This document shows positions 35,731 through 44,421 of a DNA stretch of 64,000 bases, in pieces. The position numbers were made by a program, and so were the translations under genes. A model generated the notes under the pieces. The model was not told the DNA's origin and made no database searches. It saw only the letters and a program-made list of their open reading frames with translations. Positions within the stretch are counted from its first letter, which is position 1, and each line of letters begins with the position of its first letter. Source of the DNA: Acidobacteriota bacterium (lineage in GTDB: Bacteria; Acidobacteriota; Blastocatellia; RBC074). The stretch is taken from the NCBI GenBank assembly GCA_016710075.1, contig JADJLO010000001.1:1-64000 (forward strand), in the 5' to 3' direction.

Positions 35731-37908
35731 TTAGTTCTTTTGATTCGTCATGAAAGCCCATTTGAAGTCACGGTAATGTGATCGCTGACCATTGGCCGGC
35801 TGAGTCACCTCACCTGCCGCCCTTGTGCCACCACTTTTTTTAACGCTCAACGTCGTCCATGAGTACTTTCCGTTTTCATAATCGAAAGTCACCCCATCGT
35901 CGTCATAAAGATTGAATCGCCCTTCGCTGACGCCGTAATGACGAATTTCAAGCGGGAGAATTTCGTTTGATCCGGGCGAGCGCAGGGCGCCTGGAATCAA
36001 AGGGATAATTCCGCCGTCTCTGACGTACAACGGAATCCGATCCAACCCCGGTTTGATCTCGATGACCTCGCCGCCGCCAGCATAATCGCCAGTGTAAAAG
36101 TCGTACCATTTGCCCTGCGGCAGAATTACCTTGCGCGACGATTGCCCGGCAAACATTGGAGCGACCAGCAGGGAATCCCCGAGCATGAATTGATCCTTGA
36201 CCTCCTGCCGGATCGCGGCTGCGTATGGATTGGCGGTCGAATCGAGTTTTCCGCCGGCTGGCGCTGATTTATCGGCAAATCCTTCAACCAGGTACATGGC
36301 CCTGACCGGCGGCTTGCCTTCAAAATGATACTGCGCAAATGCAGTGTAGATGTATGGCAGCAGCCGCATTCGCAGGAGCGCGACTTCTTTCACTTGCCGC
36401 TCGACTTCGGGGAATGTCCAGGGCTTTGTTCCATCCGCCCACGCATTGAGCATGGCCATAGGCGAAAAGCAGACCGATTGCATCCGTCGCAGCCATTCTT
36501 CAGCGGTCTTCGATGCCCGGACTTCCGGCGTCCACAAGACACCTATGAAGCTGCTGTTGCAAAGCGCCGTGATGAAGTCGCGGTGATCGTAATAGTCGTT
36601 GTAGATGACAAAGGGCAGCGCCGACGCCCCGGCGTTCGAGGCCCTGACCAGGCCATACGTGCGCTGATTACGCTGGTGGAACCAGTCTGCTGTTTGTCGC
36701 TGCATCAGCAGGCCGTATATCTGTCGCATCTGTTCGCCGCTCAAACCCGAAGGAAAACTCGCCACGTCCGGCCATAACCAGTTATCGTAACCGTCCACCT
36801 CGTCGATCTTGTATCCCGAAACGCCTATGTCCAGATGCGTTTTCATAAAGAACTGTTTGAAAATCCGCTGTGGCCGGGCAAGCGTCAGATCGGGCACCAG
36901 CCCGTTCCACACCGTATGCGAACCGGTGTCTGGTTTGATCTCGCGATAGATCGGCGAATCGGGCGAGATGTATGGATTGAGCCATAAATTCAGTCTTACC
37001 CCGCGCTCGAGCATCTCTTTGGCAAAGCCCGCCGGATCCGGGAACCTGCCTTTATCCCAATCGAACGTGCACGGATAAGATTTGCTCTGCCAGCCCGGCT
37101 CGAGCCCTACGAAATCCAGCGGGAAGCCGTGCTCGTCAAACGCATCCACTTCCTTTCGAACATCATCTGAGGAAAAGAGAGTCGGCACACGCTGCGTAAA
37201 GCCCAATCCCCACTTCGGCGGCAATACTCCTCCGCCGTTGAAAAGGTTGTATCGCTGTACGACCTCCATCGGCGATCGCCCGGCAAACAGAAAAATCTCA
37301 ACACCCTTCGCGGGGATCAGGACTTCAACGGAATCCGAATCCGGCTGAGCGTCCCACGTCCGATCCGTGTTGCGGTCTTTTATCTTTGCAGGTCTCTCGC
37401 TGTCTTTTCGCAGTCCCGTACCTGCGTATACTGTCAGGTAATGTGCCGAGTTGATCAGAATCCCGTATCCACTGCTCGAAACATAAAACGGCACAGGCGC
37501 GTGCGTGCGACCATTGTCGCTGCCGCCGTAATGATCCACATGCAGATTGAATATCCGTTTGCGCTGCAGCACATGTTTGAAATTCAGCCCAAGGCCGTAT
37601 AGCTGCTCATCTTCCTGCAAAGGGAAGCGCAGATGCGTCTGCCCTCTGCTCACACGCGCCTTGCTTTTGTGCAACAGGGCAGGGAATGCAGCGGCCCCTA
37701 TCTTCGCGAGGGCCTGTGTCCTCGGCTCCGCCCCCGCGGCTTTCAACAGGTCAATTGATTCAGGCGTTCCCACTCTTGCAGACCAGATGCCCGCCGCAAC
37801 TGGCTTCCAGACCACCCGGGATTCCTGAGCAAATCCGGCCGCGCTCATGACTATCAACAGCCAGATCGCACAAATGCTGCAATGTTGGATCTTTATATTT
37901 TTAGACAT
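35731..37908 (-). CDS. Glycoside hydrolase family 31, secreted
   Basis: The ATG at 37908 opens a signal peptide (CSICAIWLLIVMSAAGFAQ); a longer reading to 37956 would run through a repeat. The 725-residue protein has the GH31 N-terminal galactose-mutarotase-like domain (LYGLGLNFKHVLQ), the barrel start PPKWGLGFTQRVPTLFSSDD, FVGLEPGWQSKSYPCTFDWD, and the nucleophile region GVSGYKIDEVDGYDNW with Asp near residue 364. The acid/base region RTYGLVRASNAGASAL and beta-domain MLGDSLLVAPMF follow. Members hydrolyse alpha-linked glucose or xylose. It converges with the MFS gene. A collapsed family 1 palindrome lies 11 bases upstream of the start, where it would fold in the mRNA leader. Confidence 0.92.
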   Translation of the reverse strand: MSKNIKIQHCSICAIWLLIVMSAAGFAQESRVVWKPVAAGIWSARVGTPESIDLLKAAGAEPRTQALAKIGAAAFPALLHKSKARVSRGQTHLRFPLQEDEQLYGLGLNFKHVLQRKRIFNLHVDHYGGSDNGRTHAPVPFYVSSSGYGILINSAHYLTVYAGTGLRKDSERPAKIKDRNTDRTWDAQPDSDSVEVLIPAKGVEIFLFAGRSPMEVVQRYNLFNGGGVLPPKWGLGFTQRVPTLFSSDDVRKEVDAFDEHGFPLDFVGLEPGWQSKSYPCTFDWDKGRFPDPAGFAKEMLERGVRLNLWLNPYISPDSPIYREIKPDTGSHTVWNGLVPDLTLARPQRIFKQFFMKTHLDIGVSGYKIDEVDGYDNWLWPDVASFPSGLSGEQMRQIYGLLMQRQTADWFHQRNQRTYGLVRASNAGASALPFVIYNDYYDHRDFITALCNSSFIGVLWTPEVRASKTAEEWLRRMQSVCFSPMAMLNAWADGTKPWTFPEVERQVKEVALLRMRLLPYIYTAFAQYHFEGKPPVRAMYLVEGFADKSAPAGGKLDSTANPYAAAIRQEVKDQFMLGDSLLVAPMFAGQSSRKVILPQGKWYDFYTGDYAGGGEVIEIKPGLDRIPLYVRDGGIIPLIPGALRSPGSNEILPLEIRHYGVSEGRFNLYDDDGVTFDYENGKYSWTTLSVKKSGGTRAAGEVTQPANGQRSHYRDFKWAFMTNQKN

Positions 37909-37918
37909 ATGGTAATTG

Positions 37919-37955
37919 TAACTGATACTGCCGGTGAATTCGTCAAACAGTATCA
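37919..37955. repeat. Family 1 repeat, collapsed palindrome (copy F)
   Basis: TAACTGATACTGCCGGTGAA then TTCGTCAAACAGTATCA folds on itself around GAATTC. It is the shortest form of the family, with no interior, just upstream of the GH31 start codon. The rest of 37956-38390 shows no gene; it has a C/G-rich run at 38226-38242 and a minus-strand stub (frame VKIVARVNPVARLVGVLVG near 38250-38305) that breaks at that run. Confidence 0.65.
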
Positions 37956-38390
37956 CCTGTCAGGTTGCTCAATTCCACGATTGAAATACAGGTCGAAAAA
38001 AATCTCTGTAAACTCCGTTTTGGAGAGGTGCTTTCAGGTTGGAATTGAGAATCTCTGTTCGTGATCTTAATTGATTTTTATCGTCCAAAATGCTCCAGAT
38101 CGATCTCAAAAAGGGTTCAAATGGGGAGGGGTGGGGGTTTCGACTAATCGGACCACATTGAGAAAATAGGGTATTCGCCGATCTTAAATTTTAGGAAAAA
38201 CAGCGGCCTGGAAAACTAAAAACCCACCCCCCCCCGCCCCCACGAGAACACCCACCAGGCGTGCAACAGGATTGACTCTTGCAACGATCTTGACTGCATT
38301 TTGCTTCTCCTTATTTTATTAACGGTGCAGCGCAACCATGGCTGGTTGCCCTGCCTTTACTTTGGTCAATTCGGCAAATCCACTGGTAGA

Positions 38391-39083
38391 TCAGGAAGCT
38401 AATCCAAAGTACAGGGCTGCGACCCCGATTGTGTCAATGAATCCGTGGGCCAGAATACAGACCCACAGATTCCGGCCCGATATCAGGTAGGCAGTTCCAA
38501 GGACCAGACCTGCAAACCCTGAATCAATCATTCCTGCCGGGCCTTTGTAATAGTGTCCAATGCCGAACAGGATTGAAACGAAGATCATTCCGACCCACCA
38601 GGCAGCCCGGGACCTGTTGCCGAGATCTGCCGCGCGAGTGAGCAGGTATCCTCGATATGCGATCTCTTCGCCGAAAGCGGCGAAGGTCCAGACAACCAGC
38701 AGCCATTTCAACGCCACCATGAGATTGCCTGTAATCTCGTTAGCTCCTTCAGGCGCTATTGCCGGAGGCCAGATCCGCGCGGTTATCAGATTGTCTAGAA
38801 CTTCACCCAGCACAATCCTCAACACCGCGGCTGCCAGAGCGATGAGCACGACACGAGTCCACGATTTCGGCCGGCTAAGTCCCATGGCGGCCCATCCGCC
38901 GTTGCGCAGGCGAACAGACAGAAGGCCCAGCACAAAGAGGATTGGCACCTCGTTCGGAATTACCTTGAAAACGTTGTACCCAATTACAATGGCAGCGCCC
39001 AGCGCGAGTTCAAAGGCGCTCACAAGGCGTGATTCTGAAATGTACGCTTTAAGGCTGTTTGAGCCAGGTTTGTTATCGGTCAT
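38391..39083 (-). CDS. CPBP family membrane metalloprotease
   Basis: This 230-residue protein has about six or seven membrane helices and the CPBP/CAAX-protease motifs: E-E-x-x-x-R in FGEEIAYRGYLLTRAADLG (motif 1), FGIGHYYKGPAGMIDSGFAG with F-x-x-x-H (motif 2), and CILAHGFIDTIG (motif 3 with His). Members are glutamate-type or metal-dependent endopeptidases of the inner membrane; bacterial substrates are largely unknown. It stands alone: 307 bases of gene-free sequence follow it and 787 bases precede it. Confidence 0.88.
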   Translation of the reverse strand: MTDNKPGSNSLKAYISESRLVSAFELALGAAIVIGYNVFKVIPNEVPILFVLGLLSVRLRNGGWAAMGLSRPKSWTRVVLIALAAAVLRIVLGEVLDNLITARIWPPAIAPEGANEITGNLMVALKWLLVVWTFAAFGEEIAYRGYLLTRAADLGNRSRAAWWVGMIFVSILFGIGHYYKGPAGMIDSGFAGLVLGTAYLISGRNLWVCILAHGFIDTIGVAALYFGLAS

Positions 39084-39253
39084 ATGCTGGTCCTTAAACT
39101 ACCTCGACTGTTTTTAATGCTACAGATTCCACTGTTGCCACCACATCCTTGCCAACGCTTGTTTCGGGTCGTATTTGCCGCCGGCCACTTTTCCTTACCT
39201 TTATATAAACGTTGAATAGAATCAGTTATTTGAGGTCGCGGAGCGTATGGAGT

Positions 39254-39280
39254 GCGGCGGCTCGACGCCGCTTTTGCTTT
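39254..39280 (+). terminator. GC hairpin with T-run in long intergenic gap
   Basis: GCGGCG and CGCCGC form a 6-bp stem with a 6-base loop followed by TTTTGCTTT. No plus-strand gene ends just upstream, so it may be an interspersed hairpin element rather than a working terminator. The rest of 39084-39869 holds C-rich runs near 39510-39532 and no gene, tRNA or T-box that I can see. Confidence 0.35.
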
Positions 39281-39869
39281 CGAATTTCCATAAAATAACG
39301 GGGTAGACACCATATCCTCCACTGATTCTGTTGAGATTTGCTACAGGACAAATATCCTTACGTCGAATCCGTCACAAAGATCCCGCTTTGCAGCTAGTGG
39401 CTGTCAGCTTGCAGCCAATGGCAGGACAAACCGCGTCGGATCGGTCCCCTGGTCTGTTGCGTTTGACCCGCAATCAGCAATGAAAACCTTGAGGACAAGT
39501 ATCCGCTCAGCCCCCCACCCCCACCCCCATTGCTTCAGAATTTGATATCAGGTTCGGAATAGCTTTTCGCCTCTGAAGTGCCGACTGTACTCACAAGTTC
39601 GTTGAATTTTTCCGGCACAGATATTCACTTGAAATAACCCGGCGTCAATTTTAATCCTGAAAATCCCCTGTAAATCCCGTGAAATTCCTCAACTGCCGTG
39701 GAAATTTCCCCATATGCAGCCATTATAAAACCCGTATATCAATCGATTCAGTATCTTTAGACGAGGCACGTCAATTGCCGTATCTGCTTTTCCGGTCTAA
39801 CCCAGAACCAGCAACCTTGTGACAACATGCAATTCTTAATTCAGTCTTAATACATTTTGGAGGAATTCT

Positions 39870-41015
39870 ATGAAACCCGGACAAGCAGAAGCGAAGATGA
39901 AGGATCTGGCCGGTCCCGGCATCGGCAATTACGAAGATCTGGAGAAGATCCTGCCCAAGGATTATCAATCGCTGTTGACGCCAAAGGAGACGCAGGTCGC
40001 CCTCTACGCCGTCAAACGCTATATCGAGGAGAACCTGTGCAGTGAACTGAACCTGATGATGGTTCAGGTGCCGCTGATCGTCGATGTCGAGAGCGGCGTC
40101 AACGACTATCTTGATCGGGACGGCTCGCGCACCCCGGTCCAGTTCCACATCTCGAACGATTACAACAAGCATCCGATCGACGCCCAGGTAGTCCAGGCCG
40201 CAACCAAGTGGAAACGGGTTGCCCTCAAACAGTTCGGCATGCAGGTTGGCGAGGGGCTCTGCACGGATATGCGCGCCGTCCGCAAGGACTACTTCCTCGA
40301 TCATGATCACAGCGCCTATGTCGATCAGTGGGATTGGGAGCGAACGATCACCGCCGAGCAGCGGAACCTCAACTTCCTGACCGAGGTCGTAGAGAAGATC
40401 TGGAAGGTGATCAAGGGCGCCGAGATGTATGCCCAGGACCTCTTCCCGCAGCTCAAGACGAAGAAGTATCCGAGCCTGCCCGAGAAACTGACCTTCATCC
40501 ACGCCGAGGACATCCTCGAACGCTATCCGGATCTGCCGCGCAAGGAGCGTGAGAATGCGATCCTGCAAGACTATCCGGCGGTCTTCATTTATGGCATCGG
40601 CTGGACGCTGAAGGACGGCTATCCGCACGAGATGCGCGCGGCCGACTACGATGACTGGGTCACCGAGACGGTCTCGAAGGATGGAAGGCCGATGCACGGG
40701 CTCAACGGCGACATACTGGTCTGGAATCCGGTGACCAGGCGGCGCCACGAACTCTCGTCAATGGGCGTTCGCGTCAATGCCGAGACCCTGCGCCAACAAT
40801 TGGAGATGACCGGCCAGCTCGATTTCCTGAAGATGCCCTATCACCAGGGTGTCATCAATAACGACCTGCCGCTGAGCATCGGCGGCGGGATCGGACAATC
40901 GCGCGTCTATATGCAACTGCTCCGAAAGGCCCATCTGGGCGAGGTCAGCGTGACCGTGTGGCCCAACATCTTGAAGGAGATGTGCCGCCAGAAGAATATT
41001 CACGTCCTCGAATAA
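39870..41015 (+). CDS. asnA: Aspartate-ammonia ligase (asparagine synthetase A)
   Basis: The 381-residue protein is a class II aminoacyl-tRNA-synthetase-like AsnA: YIEENLCSELNLMMVQVPLI, VESGVNDYLDRDGSRTPVQF (the highly conserved G-V-N-D-x-L), QAATKWKRVALKQFGMQVGE, MRAVRKDYFLDHDHSAYVDQ, WDWER and the late GGGIGQSRVYMQLL with the ATP-binding Arg. It makes asparagine from aspartate and ammonia with ATP. At 381 residues it is somewhat longer than E. coli AsnA (330), with extra N-terminal residues that still look natural. TTTTGGAGGAATTC precedes the ATG. Codon use is strikingly GC-rich and even compared with neighbours. Confidence 0.95.
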   Translation: MKPGQAEAKMKDLAGPGIGNYEDLEKILPKDYQSLLTPKETQVALYAVKRYIEENLCSELNLMMVQVPLIVDVESGVNDYLDRDGSRTPVQFHISNDYNKHPIDAQVVQAATKWKRVALKQFGMQVGEGLCTDMRAVRKDYFLDHDHSAYVDQWDWERTITAEQRNLNFLTEVVEKIWKVIKGAEMYAQDLFPQLKTKKYPSLPEKLTFIHAEDILERYPDLPRKERENAILQDYPAVFIYGIGWTLKDGYPHEMRAADYDDWVTETVSKDGRPMHGLNGDILVWNPVTRRRHELSSMGVRVNAETLRQQLEMTGQLDFLKMPYHQGVINNDLPLSIGGGIGQSRVYMQLLRKAHLGEVSVTVWPNILKEMCRQKNIHVLE

Positions 41016-41157
41016 TCCACACCCGCACCAGGGCAGCTCACCGCGGGCTGCCCTGGCCATCCCTGAGTATCATCAGCTCTTGCACCGCAAGAAAGTACCT
41101 GCAGCGGCATAGTGCTCAAGCCCTTAATTGTCGATTAAATCGGGTGAAGCCCAGTCC

Positions 41158-41190
41158 GCAAAAGAAAACGGGCACCTCGTCGGTGCCCGT
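41158..41190 (-). terminator. Rho-independent terminator after tRNA-Pro
   Basis: On the minus strand, ACGGGCACC and GGTGCCCGT pair in a 9-bp stem with a 5-base loop, followed directly by TTTTCTTT. It lies about 20 bases beyond the 3' end of the tRNA gene. This is a textbook intrinsic terminator for the MerR gene and tRNA unit. Confidence 0.85.
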
Positions 41191-41208
41191 ATGCTTCGAT
41201 TCTAAGAG

Positions 41209-41282
<74 letters not shown>

Positions 41283-41336
41283 TAATGTTGAAGATCATTG
41301 TTTCATGGGAGCTGGCAAGGTCCCGCAAAACAAGCT

Positions 41337-41807
41337 TTACTTTGTAACATCGCGACTGAGTGTTGTCAACAACTCTTCGGCCATCTGTCTGAGCCGCTTG
41401 ATGGTGTCGCGTGAGAGCCCTGAGACAAGGGGAGTTTGCAGCATTGGAGCGACTTCCACTGGGTCGATGGCCATATTCGCTGCTTCCTGTTCGGCTATCA
41501 TATCGATAAGCGTAGCGCCGGGCGGGACTATTTTGAGTTTGGCTCCGGTGCGGCCTTCGGTCATCAGCTTGCGTTTGGCGCCGGCGATGGTGAAGCCTTC
41601 TTCGTAGAGAAGCTTTCTGATTCTGAGCGCCATCTCGACATCTCTGCGGCGATAGGTCCGCTGGCCGGAGCGGTTCTTCTGAGGCTGCAGCATGGAGAAT
41701 TCGTTCTCCCAGTAGCGCAGGACATGAGCCTGCACTCCCACGAGTTCGCATACTTCACCAATCTTGAAGAAAAGTTTGTCCGGAATTTCCGGAGCAGGTT
41801 GCTGCAT
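41337..41807 (-). CDS. MerR family transcriptional regulator
   Basis: The 156-residue protein has a MerR N-terminal winged helix: LFFKIGEVCELVGVQAHVLR then YWENEFSMLQPQKNRSGQRT and YRRRDVEMALRIRKLLYEEG. A short linker and a C-terminal helix (SRDTIKRLRQMAEELLTTL) follow, with no cysteine-rich metal-binding tail. This is the short HTH group often found beside ihfA and tRNA-Pro. The ATG at 41807 is preferred over a GTG two codons earlier, because AGGTG stands just before it. The tRNA-Pro gene and a terminator follow on the same strand. Confidence 0.9.
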   Translation of the reverse strand: MQQPAPEIPDKLFFKIGEVCELVGVQAHVLRYWENEFSMLQPQKNRSGQRTYRRRDVEMALRIRKLLYEEGFTIAGAKRKLMTEGRTGAKLKIVPPGATLIDMIAEQEAANMAIDPVEVAPMLQTPLVSGLSRDTIKRLRQMAEELLTTLSRDVTK

Positions 41808-41932
41808 GTTCACCTAAAACGACTCCGACTGTGAGATGTATTGTTTTTCGCGCAAGAGCAATGGTACGGATTGAGGTGAAAACAATCAACAGTAAAGTTC
41901 TAAAAAAAGATGATTGTGAATAGTTCGATTCG

Positions 41933-42817
41933 CTATTGACTTATTTTGGGAATTTGAAATCTCGTGCGGAAGACGGCGATCTGAGTTTTGCCCGGCGCGT
42001 CTTCATCGGGACTGATGGTGATCATAATCGACGGTGATCCGGGGATCTGAAAAACAAAGGTCTCTCCATCGACTGCGTCTTTGTTGGTGAATGATGGCTG
42101 TCCCGCCAGTTTCTGGTAGAAGTCTTTGACGGTGCCTGGAGAGTCGCTGGTCGACATCTTTATTATTTCATTGCCCAGAAAAGTTGCGCTCTGTTTGACG
42201 TCGGCTTTAGGGTATTTGTATTTATCGAGAGATGTGACGCCCGGAGCGGCAGGTGCGGCCGGCGGAGGTGGCGGGGCAATTGCACCGCCGGCTTCTCTGG
42301 CAATGCGAGTTGCCTCATCTTGCGCCCTCTGTGCTTCTTCCTGGGCGCGCTGGGCTTCTTCCTGAGCGCGGGCTATTTCATCCTGTATCTGGGTTCGTAT
42401 ATCTTCTTTCGCCTGATCGACGGAAGCCTCAATTGACGGCCGGTTTTTGTTGATGAAGGTGAAAAAGACAAGGCCGCCGACGGCCATTGCAACGACAAGA
42501 GCCAAAGAAATCATGATAAACCAGAGAGCGACCTTTGAAGATTTGGCGGGTGGAGGCCCGTAATTCTGCACCGGCTGCTGTCCGACGGGGGGGCGATAAA
42601 ACCGTGCCGTATCGACTCCCTGATTTTCCGGATTATTGCTTGTCGATGCGAATTGGGAAACGTAGGGCTGATCGGCATAAGTCGGCGGAGCCTGTCCGTA
42701 ATTCAAGGTTGGCGATGAGGTCGCTTCATTCTCCGCGTACATCTGAGCGCCGCACTGGCGGCAGAATCTTGCTGGGCGATCATAGACGTAGCCGCATTTA
42801 GGACAAGGTTGCTGCAT
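41933..42817 (-). CDS. Zinc-ribbon protein with one membrane helix
   Basis: The 294-residue protein begins with a zinc ribbon C-P-K-C, then C-R-Q-C (residues 4-7 and 18-21), a proline/tyrosine-rich linker, a single transmembrane helix near residues 98-120 (ALWFIMISLALVVAMAVGGL), and a heptad-like coiled coil made of repeated Q-E-E-A-Q-R-A (residues 140-165). The C-terminal domain from about residue 190 (YKYPKADVKQSATFLGNEII) is a folded extracytoplasmic part. The topology puts the zinc ribbon in the cytoplasm. The family is not named; such zinc-ribbon-plus-TM proteins are common but uncharacterised. It lies 125 bases upstream of the MerR gene, same strand. Confidence 0.78.
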   Translation of the reverse strand: MQQPCPKCGYVYDRPARFCRQCGAQMYAENEATSSPTLNYGQAPPTYADQPYVSQFASTSNNPENQGVDTARFYRPPVGQQPVQNYGPPPAKSSKVALWFIMISLALVVAMAVGGLVFFTFINKNRPSIEASVDQAKEDIRTQIQDEIARAQEEAQRAQEEAQRAQDEATRIAREAGGAIAPPPPPAAPAAPGVTSLDKYKYPKADVKQSATFLGNEIIKMSTSDSPGTVKDFYQKLAGQPSFTNKDAVDGETFVFQIPGSPSIMITISPDEDAPGKTQIAVFRTRFQIPKISQ

Positions 42818-42988
42818 AATGTAACCTCTCGATTTTCTCCCGTTTCCTGTTTAAAGAATCACCTGGCGTTCAATATAATGATTACGTCTTAAGGCGTATT
42901 TTGTTCAATCGTTGTTTAAGATCGAATCATCACGCACTCTTACGATGAACGCAAGTCAGGAAAACCGGGAATCCAAAACCGGAAATCA

Positions 42989-43141
42989 AAACAGATTACG
43001 AAACAGATGAAATAAACGAAACAAAGGAAAAGGGTTGGAAAACGGTATGATAGTGTTCGTCGAATAATTCATCTGTCGAAAAAATCGAAGACCTTGCGCC
43101 ATGATTGCATAGGAATGTTCGTCTGTTTCGTAATCTGTTTT
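42989..43141. repeat. Family 2 inverted-repeat element, copy 2 (153 bp)
   Basis: The ends AAAACAGATTACGAAACAGA and TGAA match the reverse complement of GTTCGTCTGTTTCGTAATCT then GTTTT with one change, giving about 25-base terminal repeats. The left arm continues as AATAAACGAAACAAAGGAAAA. It lies in the 360-base gap between the divergent zinc-ribbon and YheT-like genes, and contains no open frame. Confidence 0.85.
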
Positions 43142-43177
43142 GACTTCCTGTTTTTTGATCCAGCAATTTTGTAAATT

Positions 43178-44233
43178 ATGGATAAGGTTCTCGGCACAAT
43201 TTATAAGAATCTTTCGGAGCGTCGGTTCATCGCGCCGCCGCCGCTGCGCAATGGGCATTTGATGACCGTCGTGAGTTCGATCAGGCCACGCCGATTCAAT
43301 CTGCACGATCTCGAAGGGCAGCACGAAGAGAGAAGGGAATTCCAGACCGATCCGCAGACGCGCGTCGTGGCGTATTGCCACTGGCAGCCTGACCGCATTA
43401 AACACCCGACGGTATTCCTCATTCATGGATTGCAGGGATCATCCGACGCCAAATACGTCATGGGGACTGCGGACAAAGCCTTCGATGCGGGATTCAATTG
43501 CATCCGTTACAACGTCAGAAACTGCGGCGGAACATCGCATCTCTCACCGACGCTCTATCATTCCGGATTGACGTCCGATCTGCATGAAGTTATTGGAGAG
43601 TTGATCGAACGTGACGGTCTGCAGGAGATCTACATTGTGGGATTTTCAATGGGAGGCAATCAGGCTCTTAAATTTGCCGGAGAGCTGGGCGGGGATGCCC
43701 CGCCTCAATTGCGGGGGATATGCGCGATCAGTCCTCCGATAGATCTTGAAGACTGTTCGCGTGCGATCAAACTGCCCGAGAACAAAATCTATGAGACGAG
43801 ATTCCTGTTCAGTCTGCGCCGGATGATGAAAGAGAAGGATCAGTATTTCCCGGGTGTTTACGATCTCAGTCGATTGCAGGAGATCAAGCATCTTTGGGAG
43901 TGGGACGACTTCTTTCAGCCGTACAATGGATTTCGCGATGCAGTTGATTATTATTCGAATGCGAGTTCGCTTCCATACATTCCGAAGATTCAGGTGCCGA
44001 CGCTGATCATCCACGCCGAGGATGATCCATTCATTCCGATTGGGCCTTTCAGGGACAGGCGTATTCACGAAAATCCAATGGTGTCGTTGATGGCTACAAA
44101 ACATGGCGGGCATGTGGGATTTATCGGCCGGCGCCTGCCGGATGAGGATCGCGCCTGGGCTGAGAACCGTGCGGTCGATTTCTTCAAACAGTTGAATCGG
44201 CATCAGAAGAGGAGTTCAAAGTTCAAAGTTTGA
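43178..44233 (+). CDS. YheT-like alpha/beta hydrolase
   Basis: The 351-residue protein matches the YheT/abhydrolase group: RFIAPPPLRNGHLMTVVSSI (the F-x-P-P-x-x-L-x-N-x-H opening), TVFLIHGLQGSSDAKYVMGT, NVRNCGGTSHLSPTLYHSG, and the nucleophile elbow GFSMGGNQALKF. An Asp in IIHAEDDPFIP and a late His in KHGGHVGFIG complete the triad. No signal peptide, so it is cytoplasmic. It is often annotated as a predicted esterase; the substrate is unknown. The last six codons (SSKFKV) come from a heptamer repeat, so the C-terminus differs from its relatives. Confidence 0.9.
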   Translation: MDKVLGTIYKNLSERRFIAPPPLRNGHLMTVVSSIRPRRFNLHDLEGQHEERREFQTDPQTRVVAYCHWQPDRIKHPTVFLIHGLQGSSDAKYVMGTADKAFDAGFNCIRYNVRNCGGTSHLSPTLYHSGLTSDLHEVIGELIERDGLQEIYIVGFSMGGNQALKFAGELGGDAPPQLRGICAISPPIDLEDCSRAIKLPENKIYETRFLFSLRRMMKEKDQYFPGVYDLSRLQEIKHLWEWDDFFQPYNGFRDAVDYYSNASSLPYIPKIQVPTLIIHAEDDPFIPIGPFRDRRIHENPMVSLMATKHGGHVGFIGRRLPDEDRAWAENRAVDFFKQLNRHQKRSSKFKV

Positions 44234-44249
44234 AGTTCAAAGTTTAAAG
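44213..44249. repeat. Heptamer repeat patch (family 3)
   Basis: Units close to AGTTCAA and AGTTTGA/AGTTTAA run across the stop codon of the YheT-like gene. Facing sequence of the same kind in reverse orientation lies at 44352-44382 (ACTTCAAACCCTTAAACTTT). The two could pair across about 100 bases in the gap before the next gene. Confidence 0.65.
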
Positions 44250-44421
44250 ATGCGATTCAAACGGTCTGAATAAAGAACTTTTTTTACAGACCAATCATTC
44301 GCACGGGTTTTGTCTCCAAACCTGGCATAACGAGTTGATCTCAAGCACTTTTTACTTCAAACCCTTAAACTTTAATACTCTTCCTTTAATCACGCACCAG
44401 CGTATATAATTCCGAATCTTT

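Noticed and set aside
39084..39869. Possible T-box or amino-acid riboswitch before asnA
   Set aside because: I looked for a T-box sequence, a specifier loop and an antiterminator and saw none. Only C-rich runs and a GC hairpin are present.
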